A program made the position numbers and the translations under genes. Below, in pieces: positions 15,606 through 23,595 of a DNA stretch of 27,763 nt. Location: NCBI GenBank assembly GCA_964635265.1, contig CAZWNV010000015.1, forward strand, positions 1 to 27,763. The letters run 5' to 3'. This DNA comes from M55B175 sp964635265. GTDB taxonomy: Bacteria; Desulfobacterota; Desulfobacteria; Desulfobacterales; Desulfosalsimonadaceae. The notes under the pieces were generated by a model. The model saw nothing but the letters and a program-made list of their open reading frames with translations, ran no database searches and was not told the DNA's origin. Position 1 is the stretch's first letter. Every line of letters begins with the position of its first letter.

Positions 15606-15644
15606 CTGCAGCAGGCGGCGCGGCGTTGGGAACACCAAAAAGCG

Positions 15645-16148
15645 CTATTGGAACTGCTCGGCAATCTCTTTTAAGGGCACGTCGTTTTTCATCATCTCAA
15701 TCATGTCCGCTTCACTGCGTGCAGGAGATGCCTCAAGAGAGACGAGGGTATCGTCGATCCGCAGGGCAAGCCGGGAATTGTCTCTTCGGTCTTTCTTGAT
15801 ATAGAGGGCCTTGTAATCGGACACATAGAGTGCCTTGATAATCTTGCTGGCCGATTCATAGGGAAATTTCCGCCCTTTCCGAAACTGCAGGAAAAATGGA
15901 GCTTCCTCGCCGCTTACCATCGCAAAGGTGATTCTTTTGTCCCCGTCGGAGTATTTTTGTTTCAGAAGCGACCAGGCATCGTCGTCGGATCCGTTGTTCA
16001 TCCCTTCCGGTTCACCGGATTTGTTCATTCCGTCTATGCTGTCCGGAAGAAGGGGGATCCAGTAGTTATAATCCATAGCACTGGCGGCGGGGACCAGCCA
16101 CAGCAGACAAAGGACGCCTGTTAAAACGATGAGTGAGACTTTACGCAT
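15645..16148 (-). CDS. Small secreted protein of unknown function
   Basis: A 167-residue protein with a clear Sec signal peptide (hydrophobic 5-22, probable cleavage after PAASA at residue 24). The mature part starts MDYNYWIPLLPDSIDGM, has a Gly/Asn/Asp-rich acidic stretch, and then a mixed alpha/beta-looking region rich in Lys and Tyr (YVSDYKALYIKKDRRDN), ending with a helix. There are no cysteines in the mature part. AAGGAG lies a few bases before the ATG. I do not recognise the family. It stands alone between two convergent/divergent neighbours. Confidence 0.7.
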   Translation of the reverse strand: MRKVSLIVLTGVLCLLWLVPAASAMDYNYWIPLLPDSIDGMNKSGEPEGMNNGSDDDAWSLLKQKYSDGDKRITFAMVSGEEAPFFLQFRKGRKFPYESASKIIKALYVSDYKALYIKKDRRDNSRLALRIDDTLVSLEASPARSEADMIEMMKNDVPLKEIAEQFQ

Positions 16149-16464
16149 TGCATTGCTCCTTTCTCAGGCGGGCAAACGTGCCTGCGCCTGAATGCAAAAA
16201 GTTTGAAGTGCCCGTGCACCCCTTTCGGGGACAAGAATTTTGCCCTTTTCCTCATTTCCGGCGCATTCCGGTACAGGCAAACCTCTCAAACGCCATTTTT
16301 AGTAAAAACATTTCGCCATTGTCAATCATTATCGCTGAAACCGCAGTATCGGACTCCTGCCTTGCCGTCCGGCCCAGATTCTTCTTTTGTTTTCGGTGGG
16401 GAAACTGTTAAATTATTTGTATAAAGGGGTTTTCAATGGAAAGCACAGCGGGAGGAAAATGATC
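16149..16464. other. Divergent intergenic region with a candidate promoter for the radical SAM gene
   Basis: About 316 bases between two divergent genes, more AT-rich than the surroundings and without a supported gene. It contains a small hairpin CCCC-TTTC-GGGG at 16219-16230. A candidate plus-strand promoter is TTGTTT (16387-16392), 16 bases, TAAATT (16409-16414), about 50 bases before the radical SAM start. The minus-strand promoter for the secreted protein should also be here but I could not pick it out. Confidence 0.4.
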
Positions 16465-17394
16465 ATGGCAAAAAGCGTTGTTTACGGACCGGTGCCCTCC
16501 AGGCGTCTGGGACGTTCCCTGGGGGTGGACCTGGTTCCCTACAAAATATGCTCATACGACTGCATATACTGCCAGATCGGGCGGACCCCGGAACCCACCA
16601 GTGAGCGCAATCCCTGGGTTCCGGCGGACAAGGCGGTAAGTGAAGTGCTGCAGAAACTGGATACGGGGGTGGCGGCGGACTATATTACGCTGGGGGGCTC
16701 CGGCGAACCCACGCTGAACAGCGAAACCGGAAAAATTATCCGCCAGTTAAAAGAGGCCACGCAGATCCCGGTCACCGTTTTAACCAACGGCTCCATGCTT
16801 ATGTTCCCGGAGGTGCGCGAGGAGGTGGCGGCGGCGGATGTGGTGCTGCCTTCCTTTGACGCCTGCACCGCGGAGATGTTTTCCAGGATCAACCGGCCAT
16901 GTCCGCAAATCTGTTTCCAGGAAATGGCCGAGGGCTTGGTCGATTTTCGCAAAGACTATACCGGCCGTATCTGGCTCGAGATTTTTCTCGTGGAGGGGAT
17001 CAACACCTCTGATACGGCCGTTGAGGCTTTTTCTGCATGGATGGAACGCATTGGGCCGGACAAGATCCATTTAAACACCGCGGTACGGCCCACAGCGGAA
17101 TCCAATGTCCTGCGCCCCTCTGATGACACGTTGATCCAGGTGCGGGACAAAATGGGCGAGCGCGCGGAGATCGTGGTGCCTTATCAGGGAGATGTCTCGG
17201 GAACCGGAAGAGAGGGGCTTCAGGAGGATTTGATCGATTTGTTGTCCCGCAGGCCCTGCACGCTTTCCGATATCGCGCAGGGCTTGGATACGCATCAGCA
17301 CGAGATTTTGAAATACCTGGAACCCCTTGTGGACTCGGGCGAAATCGAGCGGGTGCAAAGTGGCGGAGCCACTTATTATCAGAAAACACCCTGA
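16465..17394 (+). CDS. Radical SAM protein of the COG0731 (wyosine-enzyme-like) group with C-terminal winged helix
   Basis: A 309-residue radical SAM enzyme. It opens with VVYGPVPSRRLGRSLGVDL, typical of COG0731 proteins, then has the [4Fe-4S]/SAM motif CSYDCIYC. The SAM-binding GGE-like segment reads LGGSGEPTLN. The last ~65 residues look like a winged helix-turn-helix (LIDLLSRRPCTLSDIAQGLD and the following helix, then ERVQSGGATYYQ). The substrate is unknown; sequence relatives include TYW1-like tRNA-modifying enzymes, but this one lacks the flavodoxin domain. GGAGG at 16451-16455 is nine bases before ATG 16465; ATG 16459 is a less well spaced alternative, and the frame extends further upstream from a TTG without support. 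Confidence 0.82.
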   Translation: MAKSVVYGPVPSRRLGRSLGVDLVPYKICSYDCIYCQIGRTPEPTSERNPWVPADKAVSEVLQKLDTGVAADYITLGGSGEPTLNSETGKIIRQLKEATQIPVTVLTNGSMLMFPEVREEVAAADVVLPSFDACTAEMFSRINRPCPQICFQEMAEGLVDFRKDYTGRIWLEIFLVEGINTSDTAVEAFSAWMERIGPDKIHLNTAVRPTAESNVLRPSDDTLIQVRDKMGERAEIVVPYQGDVSGTGREGLQEDLIDLLSRRPCTLSDIAQGLDTHQHEILKYLEPLVDSGEIERVQSGGATYYQKTP

Positions 17395-17409
17395 AGGTTG
17401 TTTGATCTC

Positions 17410-17952
17410 CTAATAGATTTTTACATCCACATGCCGCCGGCCCCACTCAAGCGCGTCGGAATGGGAGTCGTAGAACAGGTCCAGGCGCTTCGGCCCTTTA
17501 ATGGCGCCGCCCCGGTCTTCCACAACACCGTAGCCGTAATTCGGCACATATATACGGGTGCCAAAGGGGTAGTAGCGGGTGTCCGCTGCAATGGTGCCGT
17601 CTTCCGGAAGCCAGAGCCAGGGGAAAACCAGGCGGAAAGGGACCATCCAGGGGTGTGTGAGGCTGTCCAGGGAGAAAAGACCGGGCTGCGGCTCGTGGGG
17701 TTTCGTGCCGCTGGCGGTCAGGCCGGAGTAAGGCTCACCGGCGTATTTTCCTTCTCTTATGTAGCGGTTCCAGATATCAAGTTTCAGGCATTTCCAGCTT
17801 CCGCGCTCCCAGTTGCAGCATTCGCCGCAGCCGCAGTAAGCGGTAACTTCCATGTTCCGCACGGTCCGGCCGCGATGGCCGCAGCCGGACAATTGGACGA
17901 GGGCGCCCACTACGCAGGCGATTGCCAATCCTTGCAGCAGGGTTTTTCGCAT
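17410..17952 (-). CDS. 3D-domain lipoprotein
   Basis: A 180-residue predicted lipoprotein. The signal peptide ends in the lipobox LSGC (Cys24). Mature residues include a Cys-rich AYCGCGECCNW motif and a C-terminal 3D domain: ADTRYYPFGTRIYVP, then VEDRGGAIKGPKRLDLFYD with the three conserved aspartates. The 3D domain forms the catalytic double-psi barrel in MltA-like lytic transglycosylases and Rpf/YabE-type wall enzymes, so peptidoglycan cleavage or binding is likely. The open frame runs upstream to 18135 into amrS, but the signal peptide decides ATG 17952. It starts 22 bp after the amrS stop and is probably the last gene of that operon. Confidence 0.85.
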   Translation of the reverse strand: MRKTLLQGLAIACVVGALVQLSGCGHRGRTVRNMEVTAYCGCGECCNWERGSWKCLKLDIWNRYIREGKYAGEPYSGLTASGTKPHEPQPGLFSLDSLTHPWMVPFRLVFPWLWLPEDGTIAADTRYYPFGTRIYVPNYGYGVVEDRGGAIKGPKRLDLFYDSHSDALEWGRRHVDVKIY

Positions 17953-17974
17953 TGTTTGCCTGTTTCCCTCCGTT

Positions 17975-19159
17975 CTATGGCTTTTCTTCACCCCAGACGC
18001 CCGGAATCGCCGTGCCGCAGAATCGGCAGCGGCTGCCCTCCAGGTGGTATTCGGGTATCTGAAAACCGGCCCGCCTGATGAGCAGCCTGCCGCAGTTGTG
18101 GCAGTAGGTGTGGCAGCCCTCGTGACCGGGAACATTGCCTACGTATACATAGCGAATGCCTTCCTGCATGGCAAGCTTTCTAAATTCGGTGAGCCGGGAC
18201 ACAGGCGTGGGCGGCAGCCGGTCCAGCTTGTAGCGGGGGAAAAAACGGAGAAAATGCAGAGGGTGGTCCTGGCCCAGGTTTTCCACGATCCAGCCGCACA
18301 TGGATTTGATCATTTCCGGATCGTCTACATAACCGGGTACCACGAGGGTGGTCATTTCAAAATGGACGCCCTGCCGGTGCAGGGTGATAAAGGTGTCCAG
18401 CACCGGCTGGAGTCTGCCGCCGTTTAATTTGTGATACAAATCGTCGCTGAAGGATTTGAGGTTTACGTTGGCGCCGTCGATGACCCGGCAGAGCTTCTCA
18501 AGGGGTTTCTGCCGGATATAGCCGTTGGAGATCCACAGGTTGAAGAGCCCCTGTTGCCTTGCCAGATCCGCCGTATCGATCATATACTCGTAAAAAGTGG
18601 TGGGCTCGGAATAGGTGTAGGCGATGGAGCGCGCCTGGTATTGTCCCGCTTTTTCCACCACGGCCTTCGGAAAGAGATCCCGGTGGCGGACGGCTTCCGG
18701 TTTTGCCTGCGAAATCTGCCAGTTCTGGCAGTTCAGGCAGCGGAAATTGCATCCGGTGGCGGCAATGGAGAGCGCCTTCGAGCGGGGGTGAAAATGGAAA
18801 AGGGGCTTTTTCTCGATGGGATCCACGTGAATGGCGCAGGGATTTCCGTAGGCCAGGGTATAGAGTTTGCCGTCCATGTTGACGCGGGAGCGGCAAACAC
18901 TGCGGTCTCCGGTATCAAGCGTACAGCCGTTGGGGCAGATTCCGCACATTACCCGGCCGTCCGGGAGCTTTTCATAAAACTCCGCCTCCCGGGACCATTT
19001 CCACAGTTTCTCCGGTGCATCGCCCGGAAAGATCGTCCCCGAAATGTCGGAGGGCCGTTTTTTCCCGGCAAATGACGGTATCGCGCTGCAGGGCAGCATG
19101 CAGGCCCCGAAGGCACAAACCCCTGCGGAGAGAAATTTACGCCGCGATATGGATGTCAT
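17975..19159 (-). CDS. amrS: AmmeMemoRadiSam system radical SAM enzyme with Tat signal
   Basis: A 394-residue radical SAM enzyme of the AmrS/PflA-like type. The N-terminus is a twin-arginine signal: SRRKFL (5-10), a hydrophobic stretch, then PSFAG. Next comes an N-terminal cysteine cluster (Cys72, Cys75, Cys79, Cys89; CGICPNGC), the segment HVDPIEKKPLFHFHP typical of the family, and the SAM/[4Fe-4S] motif CNFRCLNC (Cys137, Cys141, Cys144). The C-terminus adds a zinc-ribbon-like set (CHTYCHNC ... CRFC). AAGGAG eight bases before ATG 19159 supports this start and therefore the signal. Its start overlaps the preceding membrane gene by 23 bases. Reaction and substrate are unknown for the whole family. 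Tat export of a SAM-dependent enzyme is unexpected, as SAM and reductant are cytoplasmic. Confidence 0.9.
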   Translation of the reverse strand: MTSISRRKFLSAGVCAFGACMLPCSAIPSFAGKKRPSDISGTIFPGDAPEKLWKWSREAEFYEKLPDGRVMCGICPNGCTLDTGDRSVCRSRVNMDGKLYTLAYGNPCAIHVDPIEKKPLFHFHPRSKALSIAATGCNFRCLNCQNWQISQAKPEAVRHRDLFPKAVVEKAGQYQARSIAYTYSEPTTFYEYMIDTADLARQQGLFNLWISNGYIRQKPLEKLCRVIDGANVNLKSFSDDLYHKLNGGRLQPVLDTFITLHRQGVHFEMTTLVVPGYVDDPEMIKSMCGWIVENLGQDHPLHFLRFFPRYKLDRLPPTPVSRLTEFRKLAMQEGIRYVYVGNVPGHEGCHTYCHNCGRLLIRRAGFQIPEYHLEGSRCRFCGTAIPGVWGEEKP

Positions 19160-21245
19160 GGCTGCTCCTTACAAGAACAAGGCTTGCGGCTTTAACGGCC
19201 GCCAGCGCCAGGGCGGTCCATAAAATACCCGCGTAGGGTATCAGGACAACGCTGGTGACCAGGGTTCCCGCTGCAGCACCGATCAGATCGGCGGAAAAGG
19301 ACTGCACGGCCGCTTTCTGGTTGCTTCCGCGAAGGTAGAGGGCTATCGGGAACTGACAGCCGCAGGCCGCGGATACCAGGAAGCCGAAAACCAGAAAACT
19401 CCCGTGCGGCAGATGATCGCCTATTGTGAATACGCCGGCAATAAAGATCAACAGGAAAAGGATCAGGGCCGCATCCGTAATCAATAGGACCTGTAAACCG
19501 CGCTTTCGCAGATGCTCGCCGAAAAGCGCTCCGGGAAGCAGTCCTGCCAGAAAGACGGTGACAATCAAGCCGATTTGGTAGTAAATATAGCCGAAAAAGA
19601 CCTGGAATGCAAATATAACAAGGATTTCGCTTCCCATGGTGAGGCATCCCGTGGAGAACAGCACAAATTCCTCGCGGGTGATCATCAGAAAATAGATGAG
19701 GCAGAGCCCTGCGAGAAGCACAATAAAAAGCGTCGGTGAACTGGCGTACTGGGTAAACCATTCGGAGAACATAATGCGGATCATGCGCGGGGCATAGTCG
19801 CGGTTTACGGGTGCATCCGGCAGAACTTCGTCGTTTATGCGGTTAATGCGGGTTTGGGTAAGATTACCGTGATAGTAGCCTGCGATGTAGGTGGTCCGGA
19901 TCCCCTTTTCCTGCAGAAGTTCCGGAATGTTGGTTTGGATGGGCCCGTCCGTGCACAAGAAGAAAATTCTTTGTCCCGGCAGCATCAGCACATGCCGGAA
20001 ATTCTGCCCGGCTGTCCGGTAGAGGGAGGAGATTTTCTGCTGCTGGGGTTTGGCCAGGTAGTTCTCGATTCCCTCTGTGGAAAAGGACAGGATCCCGCCG
20101 GGCTGCAAACGGCTTTTGGCCAGCTCGAAGAAGCGTTTGGTATAGAAGCGGTTGAGCTGGAAGGTATCGGGCTCCGGAAGCGCCAGGATAATGGCATCAT
20201 AGCGCTTGTCCGTGTGTTTGAGAAAGGCCCTGCCGTCCCGGTTGATGACATTGAGCGGGCCGATCTTCTTGAGCAGGCCGAAGCGGAACTGGACTTCTGT
20301 GAGCCTGGGGTCGATTTCCACGTAATCCACCCGTTTCGGGCTGTATTTCTGGATTTCCTCCATGACACCGCCTTCTGCCGAGATCAGCAGAATCTTGCCG
20401 GCTTCCCGGATCTGGGAGAGGGGGTAGTGCACGGTCTCTTCTGCCAGGGCGGTGTTTTCACTGCTGAAAATGGGGGTGCCGTCCAGAAACAGGGTGTGCT
20501 GAGCCCCGGCCTGGTGGACTGCAATCCGGCCGTAGCGGGATTCTTCGTAGTAGGCGAGCTTGCCCTGCTCCGGGGAAAGCGAGGGCCGCTCCATAACAAG
20601 GCCCAGCAGCAAGGCAGCCATGCAGGCGGCAAGTCCCGCCAGAAAAACCGTGCTCCGCCGCCTTTTTGCCGGCATCAAGGCAAACGCCGCAATCACCAGC
20701 GGGAGGTTGGCGGCAAAAACAGCCTGGAAAGGGGTGCAGTAGAGCACCAGCACAAAGGAGAACAGCGCCCCGCCCGCGGCGTCCCCGATGTTGTCGGCAA
20801 TGTAGATCCGTGTGCCGGGATAATCCGGAATCAGCCGTACCGCGGTGCTCAGGCTGTAGGGCAGGGCAAAGCCAAGCAGCAGGCAGTAGGGGACAACGGT
20901 GGCACAAGTGTAGACAAAGGTCGGGAAAAATCCCAGGGAAGCCCCGTGGAGGAAGAAAAGATCGCGCAGTTCACGGATCGCGTATAGCTCCAGCGGCGAA
21001 AGGCCTGCCAGCAGAAGCGAAATGGCGGAAAGTCTGGTCCTGCCGGCCCCCTTGCCGGCCGTCCTTGCCAGCAGTGTGCCGATCCCGCCCAGGAGGAGCC
21101 AGTTAAACAGGATCAGGGAAATGACGAACTCATTGCCCTGAAACAGGGACAGGAATTCGCGGATGACGAGAAGCTGGGTCACCACCGAGGATACCCCGGT
21201 GGTGATGACGATCAGGGCGATCAGACGTTCATTGCTGTTCTTCAA
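19137..21245 (-). CDS. Polytopic membrane protein with embedded spermidine-synthase-like domain
   Basis: A 702-residue protein: about seven N-terminal helices (8-28, 39-60, 71-90, 106-131, 147-170, 172-191, 197-217), a Rossmann domain (about 230-490) and about six C-terminal helices (505-690). The domain resembles spermidine synthase, but the SAM loop is degenerate (ISAEGGVMEE at 288-297, where GGGDGG is usual) and the catalytic Asp region reads ALPEPDT. The ribose-binding acid remains in YVEIDP. This matches fused MFS/spermidine-synthase membrane proteins, not a certain polyamine synthase. Positive loops (after helices 2 and 6) place the Rossmann domain outside by the positive-inside rule. 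The only good start is TTG 21245, 17 bases inside the upstream gene; the nearby ATG is out of frame and stops at once. Confidence 0.85.
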   Translation of the reverse strand: MKNSNERLIALIVITTGVSSVVTQLLVIREFLSLFQGNEFVISLILFNWLLLGGIGTLLARTAGKGAGRTRLSAISLLLAGLSPLELYAIRELRDLFFLHGASLGFFPTFVYTCATVVPYCLLLGFALPYSLSTAVRLIPDYPGTRIYIADNIGDAAGGALFSFVLVLYCTPFQAVFAANLPLVIAAFALMPAKRRRSTVFLAGLAACMAALLLGLVMERPSLSPEQGKLAYYEESRYGRIAVHQAGAQHTLFLDGTPIFSSENTALAEETVHYPLSQIREAGKILLISAEGGVMEEIQKYSPKRVDYVEIDPRLTEVQFRFGLLKKIGPLNVINRDGRAFLKHTDKRYDAIILALPEPDTFQLNRFYTKRFFELAKSRLQPGGILSFSTEGIENYLAKPQQQKISSLYRTAGQNFRHVLMLPGQRIFFLCTDGPIQTNIPELLQEKGIRTTYIAGYYHGNLTQTRINRINDEVLPDAPVNRDYAPRMIRIMFSEWFTQYASSPTLFIVLLAGLCLIYFLMITREEFVLFSTGCLTMGSEILVIFAFQVFFGYIYYQIGLIVTVFLAGLLPGALFGEHLRKRGLQVLLITDAALILFLLIFIAGVFTIGDHLPHGSFLVFGFLVSAACGCQFPIALYLRGSNQKAAVQSFSADLIGAAAGTLVTSVVLIPYAGILWTALALAAVKAASLVLVRSSHDIHIAA

Positions 21246-22692
21246 AGTACTGCACCTGGTAGGTCAGAATTTCCAGATCCCCTTTTTTCCAGGCATCAGC
21301 GGATAGGCCGGCTTTCATGCACAGTTGCGAGAGAAACATTTCCTTCTCCGGGAGCTGCTCCCATACCTGGGGCAGGAAAGTCGCACTGTGCATCCCTTTT
21401 TTCAGGATGACCCCGTCCGTATGCGGCCGGATTTTCTGCAGAAGATCGTCTGCATCCTTATAGTCCAGGGGCCTGGGTTCACTTAGCAGGCTGACCTCGA
21501 TGCGGATCTGATCCAGCTCCTTCCTGGAGAGTTCGGGGAAACGGGGATCGTGAAATGCCGCATTGACGGCGTTTTCTTTTACCCCTTCCCGTATGGGATT
21601 ATCCGGCACAAGGCTGCCGATACAGCCCCGCAGCTGGCCGTTTTTGGTAAGCGTCACGAAAGTGCCCCTGCGTGAGTCAAAGAATTCATCAGAAAGCTTT
21701 TCCTGCAGCCCTTCTCTACCTTGGGATTCTGCGCCGAGACGTTCGGCGATGCTTTTCCTGGCCAGTTCTACCAGGATTTTGCCTTTTTCTTCACTGATCC
21801 GGCTTGATTGTGTCATAACCTCCTCTCCGTAAAACGCAATGGCTGCATAGCCTACAACCTGCCTGCGCGGGCCGGCTGTATCCCCGGAATTCGCGTAATC
21901 AAGCAGTACCGGCTGCCAGTTGCGGGCTTTTGCCATGTGCAAAAGGATCTGTATGGGGATGGTTCCACAGGCCCGGTTTTTGTCTGCAGCGATTGCCGAC
22001 GCATCCAGATTCATAATCATTTCAATGGTCTGCCGGTCCCGCTTGTTGGCTTTTTCATAGGAAAGATAATGCGAAAGGTCGGAACTGGCAACCAGCAGGG
22101 TGCTGCTGTCGTAGGCAGCGCTTATGGCATCCGTGTAGACCTGTACATCGCCCGGCCCCATGACTATGGGAACAATTTGGAAGTCCCGGAGAAAGACCTG
22201 CAGGAAGGGCAGTATTACTTCAATGGCGTGTTCTTTTTTGTCCGCAGCCGGTATGCTGCGGAAAACATCGCGGTGCCTTCGCAGTTTGTCTGCATCCGGG
22301 TGAAGCCGAACCCTGCCAAGAGGCGTTTGATAGGCTGCGGCGCTGCTTATCGCCGCGTTTGTGATGCCGGTACGGTGGTCCGGGCCCAGCAGGATGACCT
22401 TGTCAAAATCGGAGTCCTGCAGCACCAGTCCGGCATGGGCGGCCGTAGGCCCGGAGTATGGATATCCTGCATGCGGCAGAATGAGTGCCTTGAGGGATTT
22501 GTTCGAAGGGGTCGCGGCTTCCGTATCCCGGACCTGCGCGTAGTAGTCCGCTATGACTCTCCGAAGCTTTTCGGCTTCCGCCGGATAGAATTTGCCGGCG
22601 TATTGGGGCTTCCTTATATTGGCCGCCCACAGGGGCCCCGCCGTGCAGAGGATTGCGAGAACCGGGATCAGAATCAGCCTAGCCAATCTCAT
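21229..22692 (-). CDS. amrB-amrA: Memo-AMMECR1 fusion (AmmeMemoRadiSam proteins B and A) with N-terminal signal sequence
   Basis: A 487-residue two-domain protein. Residues 1-24 form a signal sequence or anchor (MRLARLILIPVLAILCTAGP..WAA). The Memo domain (26-290) keeps the likely iron ligands: His74 (HAGYPYSG), His106 (GPDHRTG) and Cys242 (ACGTIPIQ), plus SSDLSHYL. The AMMECR1 domain (about 300-487) has the invariant LRGCIG at 354-359. In many genomes these are two genes. Human MEMO1 is a copper/iron-binding protein and AMMECR1's biochemical role is unsettled, so function is unknown. Start ATG 22692 lies 14 bases inside the DUF89 gene and the stop overlaps the membrane gene, indicating tight coupling. 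The signal sequence implies the fusion acts outside the cytoplasm. Confidence 0.9.
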   Translation of the reverse strand: MRLARLILIPVLAILCTAGPLWAANIRKPQYAGKFYPAEAEKLRRVIADYYAQVRDTEAATPSNKSLKALILPHAGYPYSGPTAAHAGLVLQDSDFDKVILLGPDHRTGITNAAISSAAAYQTPLGRVRLHPDADKLRRHRDVFRSIPAADKKEHAIEVILPFLQVFLRDFQIVPIVMGPGDVQVYTDAISAAYDSSTLLVASSDLSHYLSYEKANKRDRQTIEMIMNLDASAIAADKNRACGTIPIQILLHMAKARNWQPVLLDYANSGDTAGPRRQVVGYAAIAFYGEEVMTQSSRISEEKGKILVELARKSIAERLGAESQGREGLQEKLSDEFFDSRRGTFVTLTKNGQLRGCIGSLVPDNPIREGVKENAVNAAFHDPRFPELSRKELDQIRIEVSLLSEPRPLDYKDADDLLQKIRPHTDGVILKKGMHSATFLPQVWEQLPEKEMFLSQLCMKAGLSADAWKKGDLEILTYQVQYFEEQQ

Positions 22693-23530
22693 GGATGATC
22701 ATGCTCCCAACGGGTGTGCCGGTGTGGGCGGCGACCACCGGGCACTTGACTTTGAAAATAAAAAAGATCGGACGCGGGGCATCCGAGAGGGATTCAAAAT
22801 TGCCCTGCCCTTTGGCCACCACCACGTCAGCCTCGGCAAAGGCTCTCCGGAAGGTTTCGCTGCACTGATCCAGCAGGGTGCCGGGCGCATCGCAGCCGTT
22901 GTCCATGACATCGACCACTTCGGTCATGCCTGTAAGTTCGGCATCCGCGCGGGTGGCGTCGTTGATGACCGGCCCCCCGCGCACCACATATCGGATGTTG
23001 TCGCGGGGAAGGGTCTCAATAAGCAGCCGGTCAAAAACAATTTCGCCGGTATTATCCCCTAGAATCAGGATATCACGGGCCTTCTCGATAGATTGCTGGA
23101 ATGCGCGGACGTCTCCTGCGAGCTCCTGTGTAAGGGACTGCTTCAGTACAGCGGATACCTCCCCCTCGTTGATGGATTCCGAGGCTCCGAAATCAATTAC
23201 GTTTCCGGCAATGGAGAGCCTTATGGCAGTCTCCAGCGGATTTTCCGACTGCTTCACCAGCTCTTTGACACGGGGGTAGAGCGAAAGCGCGAATTCATTG
23301 TATTGTTTTTTGACTGCTGCGTATGGATCGGTGAGCCCCGTGGCCTCCCGGATGATGCGGTGGATCTGCCGGCCCATGACCGGCGGGGGCTGGTTGAAAG
23401 GCATCCCGGCTGTATCCCGGAGAACGCGGCGGAGCACCCGTTCGTGCACTGCTGTATCTTTCGTGGCCAGTTTCGCGGCATTTAAAGCCTGCTTTAAAAA
23501 GCAGGGAATGCATTCGTGGTATGTCTGCAT
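22679..23530 (-). CDS. DUF89/ARMT1-family protein (metal-dependent phosphatase-like)
   Basis: A 283-residue protein of the short prokaryotic DUF89 subfamily. It starts with the cysteine pair CIPC (7-10). Conserved metal/substrate residues appear as AGNVID (108-113), LGDNTGEIVFDRLL (Asp159, Asn160), GGPVINDAT (Asn190, Asp191) and AKGQGNFE (Lys240). DUF89 members act as metal-dependent damage-control phosphatases on sugar phosphates or similar compounds. There is no signal peptide, so it is the only clearly cytoplasmic product in this gene run. It is separated from the protease upstream by 65 bp and overlaps the Memo-AMMECR1 gene by 14 bases. The ribosome-binding site is weak. Confidence 0.88.
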   Translation of the reverse strand: MQTYHECIPCFLKQALNAAKLATKDTAVHERVLRRVLRDTAGMPFNQPPPVMGRQIHRIIREATGLTDPYAAVKKQYNEFALSLYPRVKELVKQSENPLETAIRLSIAGNVIDFGASESINEGEVSAVLKQSLTQELAGDVRAFQQSIEKARDILILGDNTGEIVFDRLLIETLPRDNIRYVVRGGPVINDATRADAELTGMTEVVDVMDNGCDAPGTLLDQCSETFRRAFAEADVVVAKGQGNFESLSDAPRPIFFIFKVKCPVVAAHTGTPVGSMIIHEIG

Positions 23531-23595
23531 GCGGATTCAATCGCTTTCTTTCATTTCTGCGGCAGCCCTGCTTTTAATAACTGCCGGCTTTTCTC

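Noticed and set aside
19854..20987. 377-codon plus-strand open frame
   Set aside because: Antisense shadow of the membrane/spermidine-synthase-like gene; no domain pattern.
21808..22698. 296-codon plus-strand open frame
   Set aside because: Antisense to the Memo-AMMECR1 fusion, whose metal ligands and LRGCIG motif are convincing.
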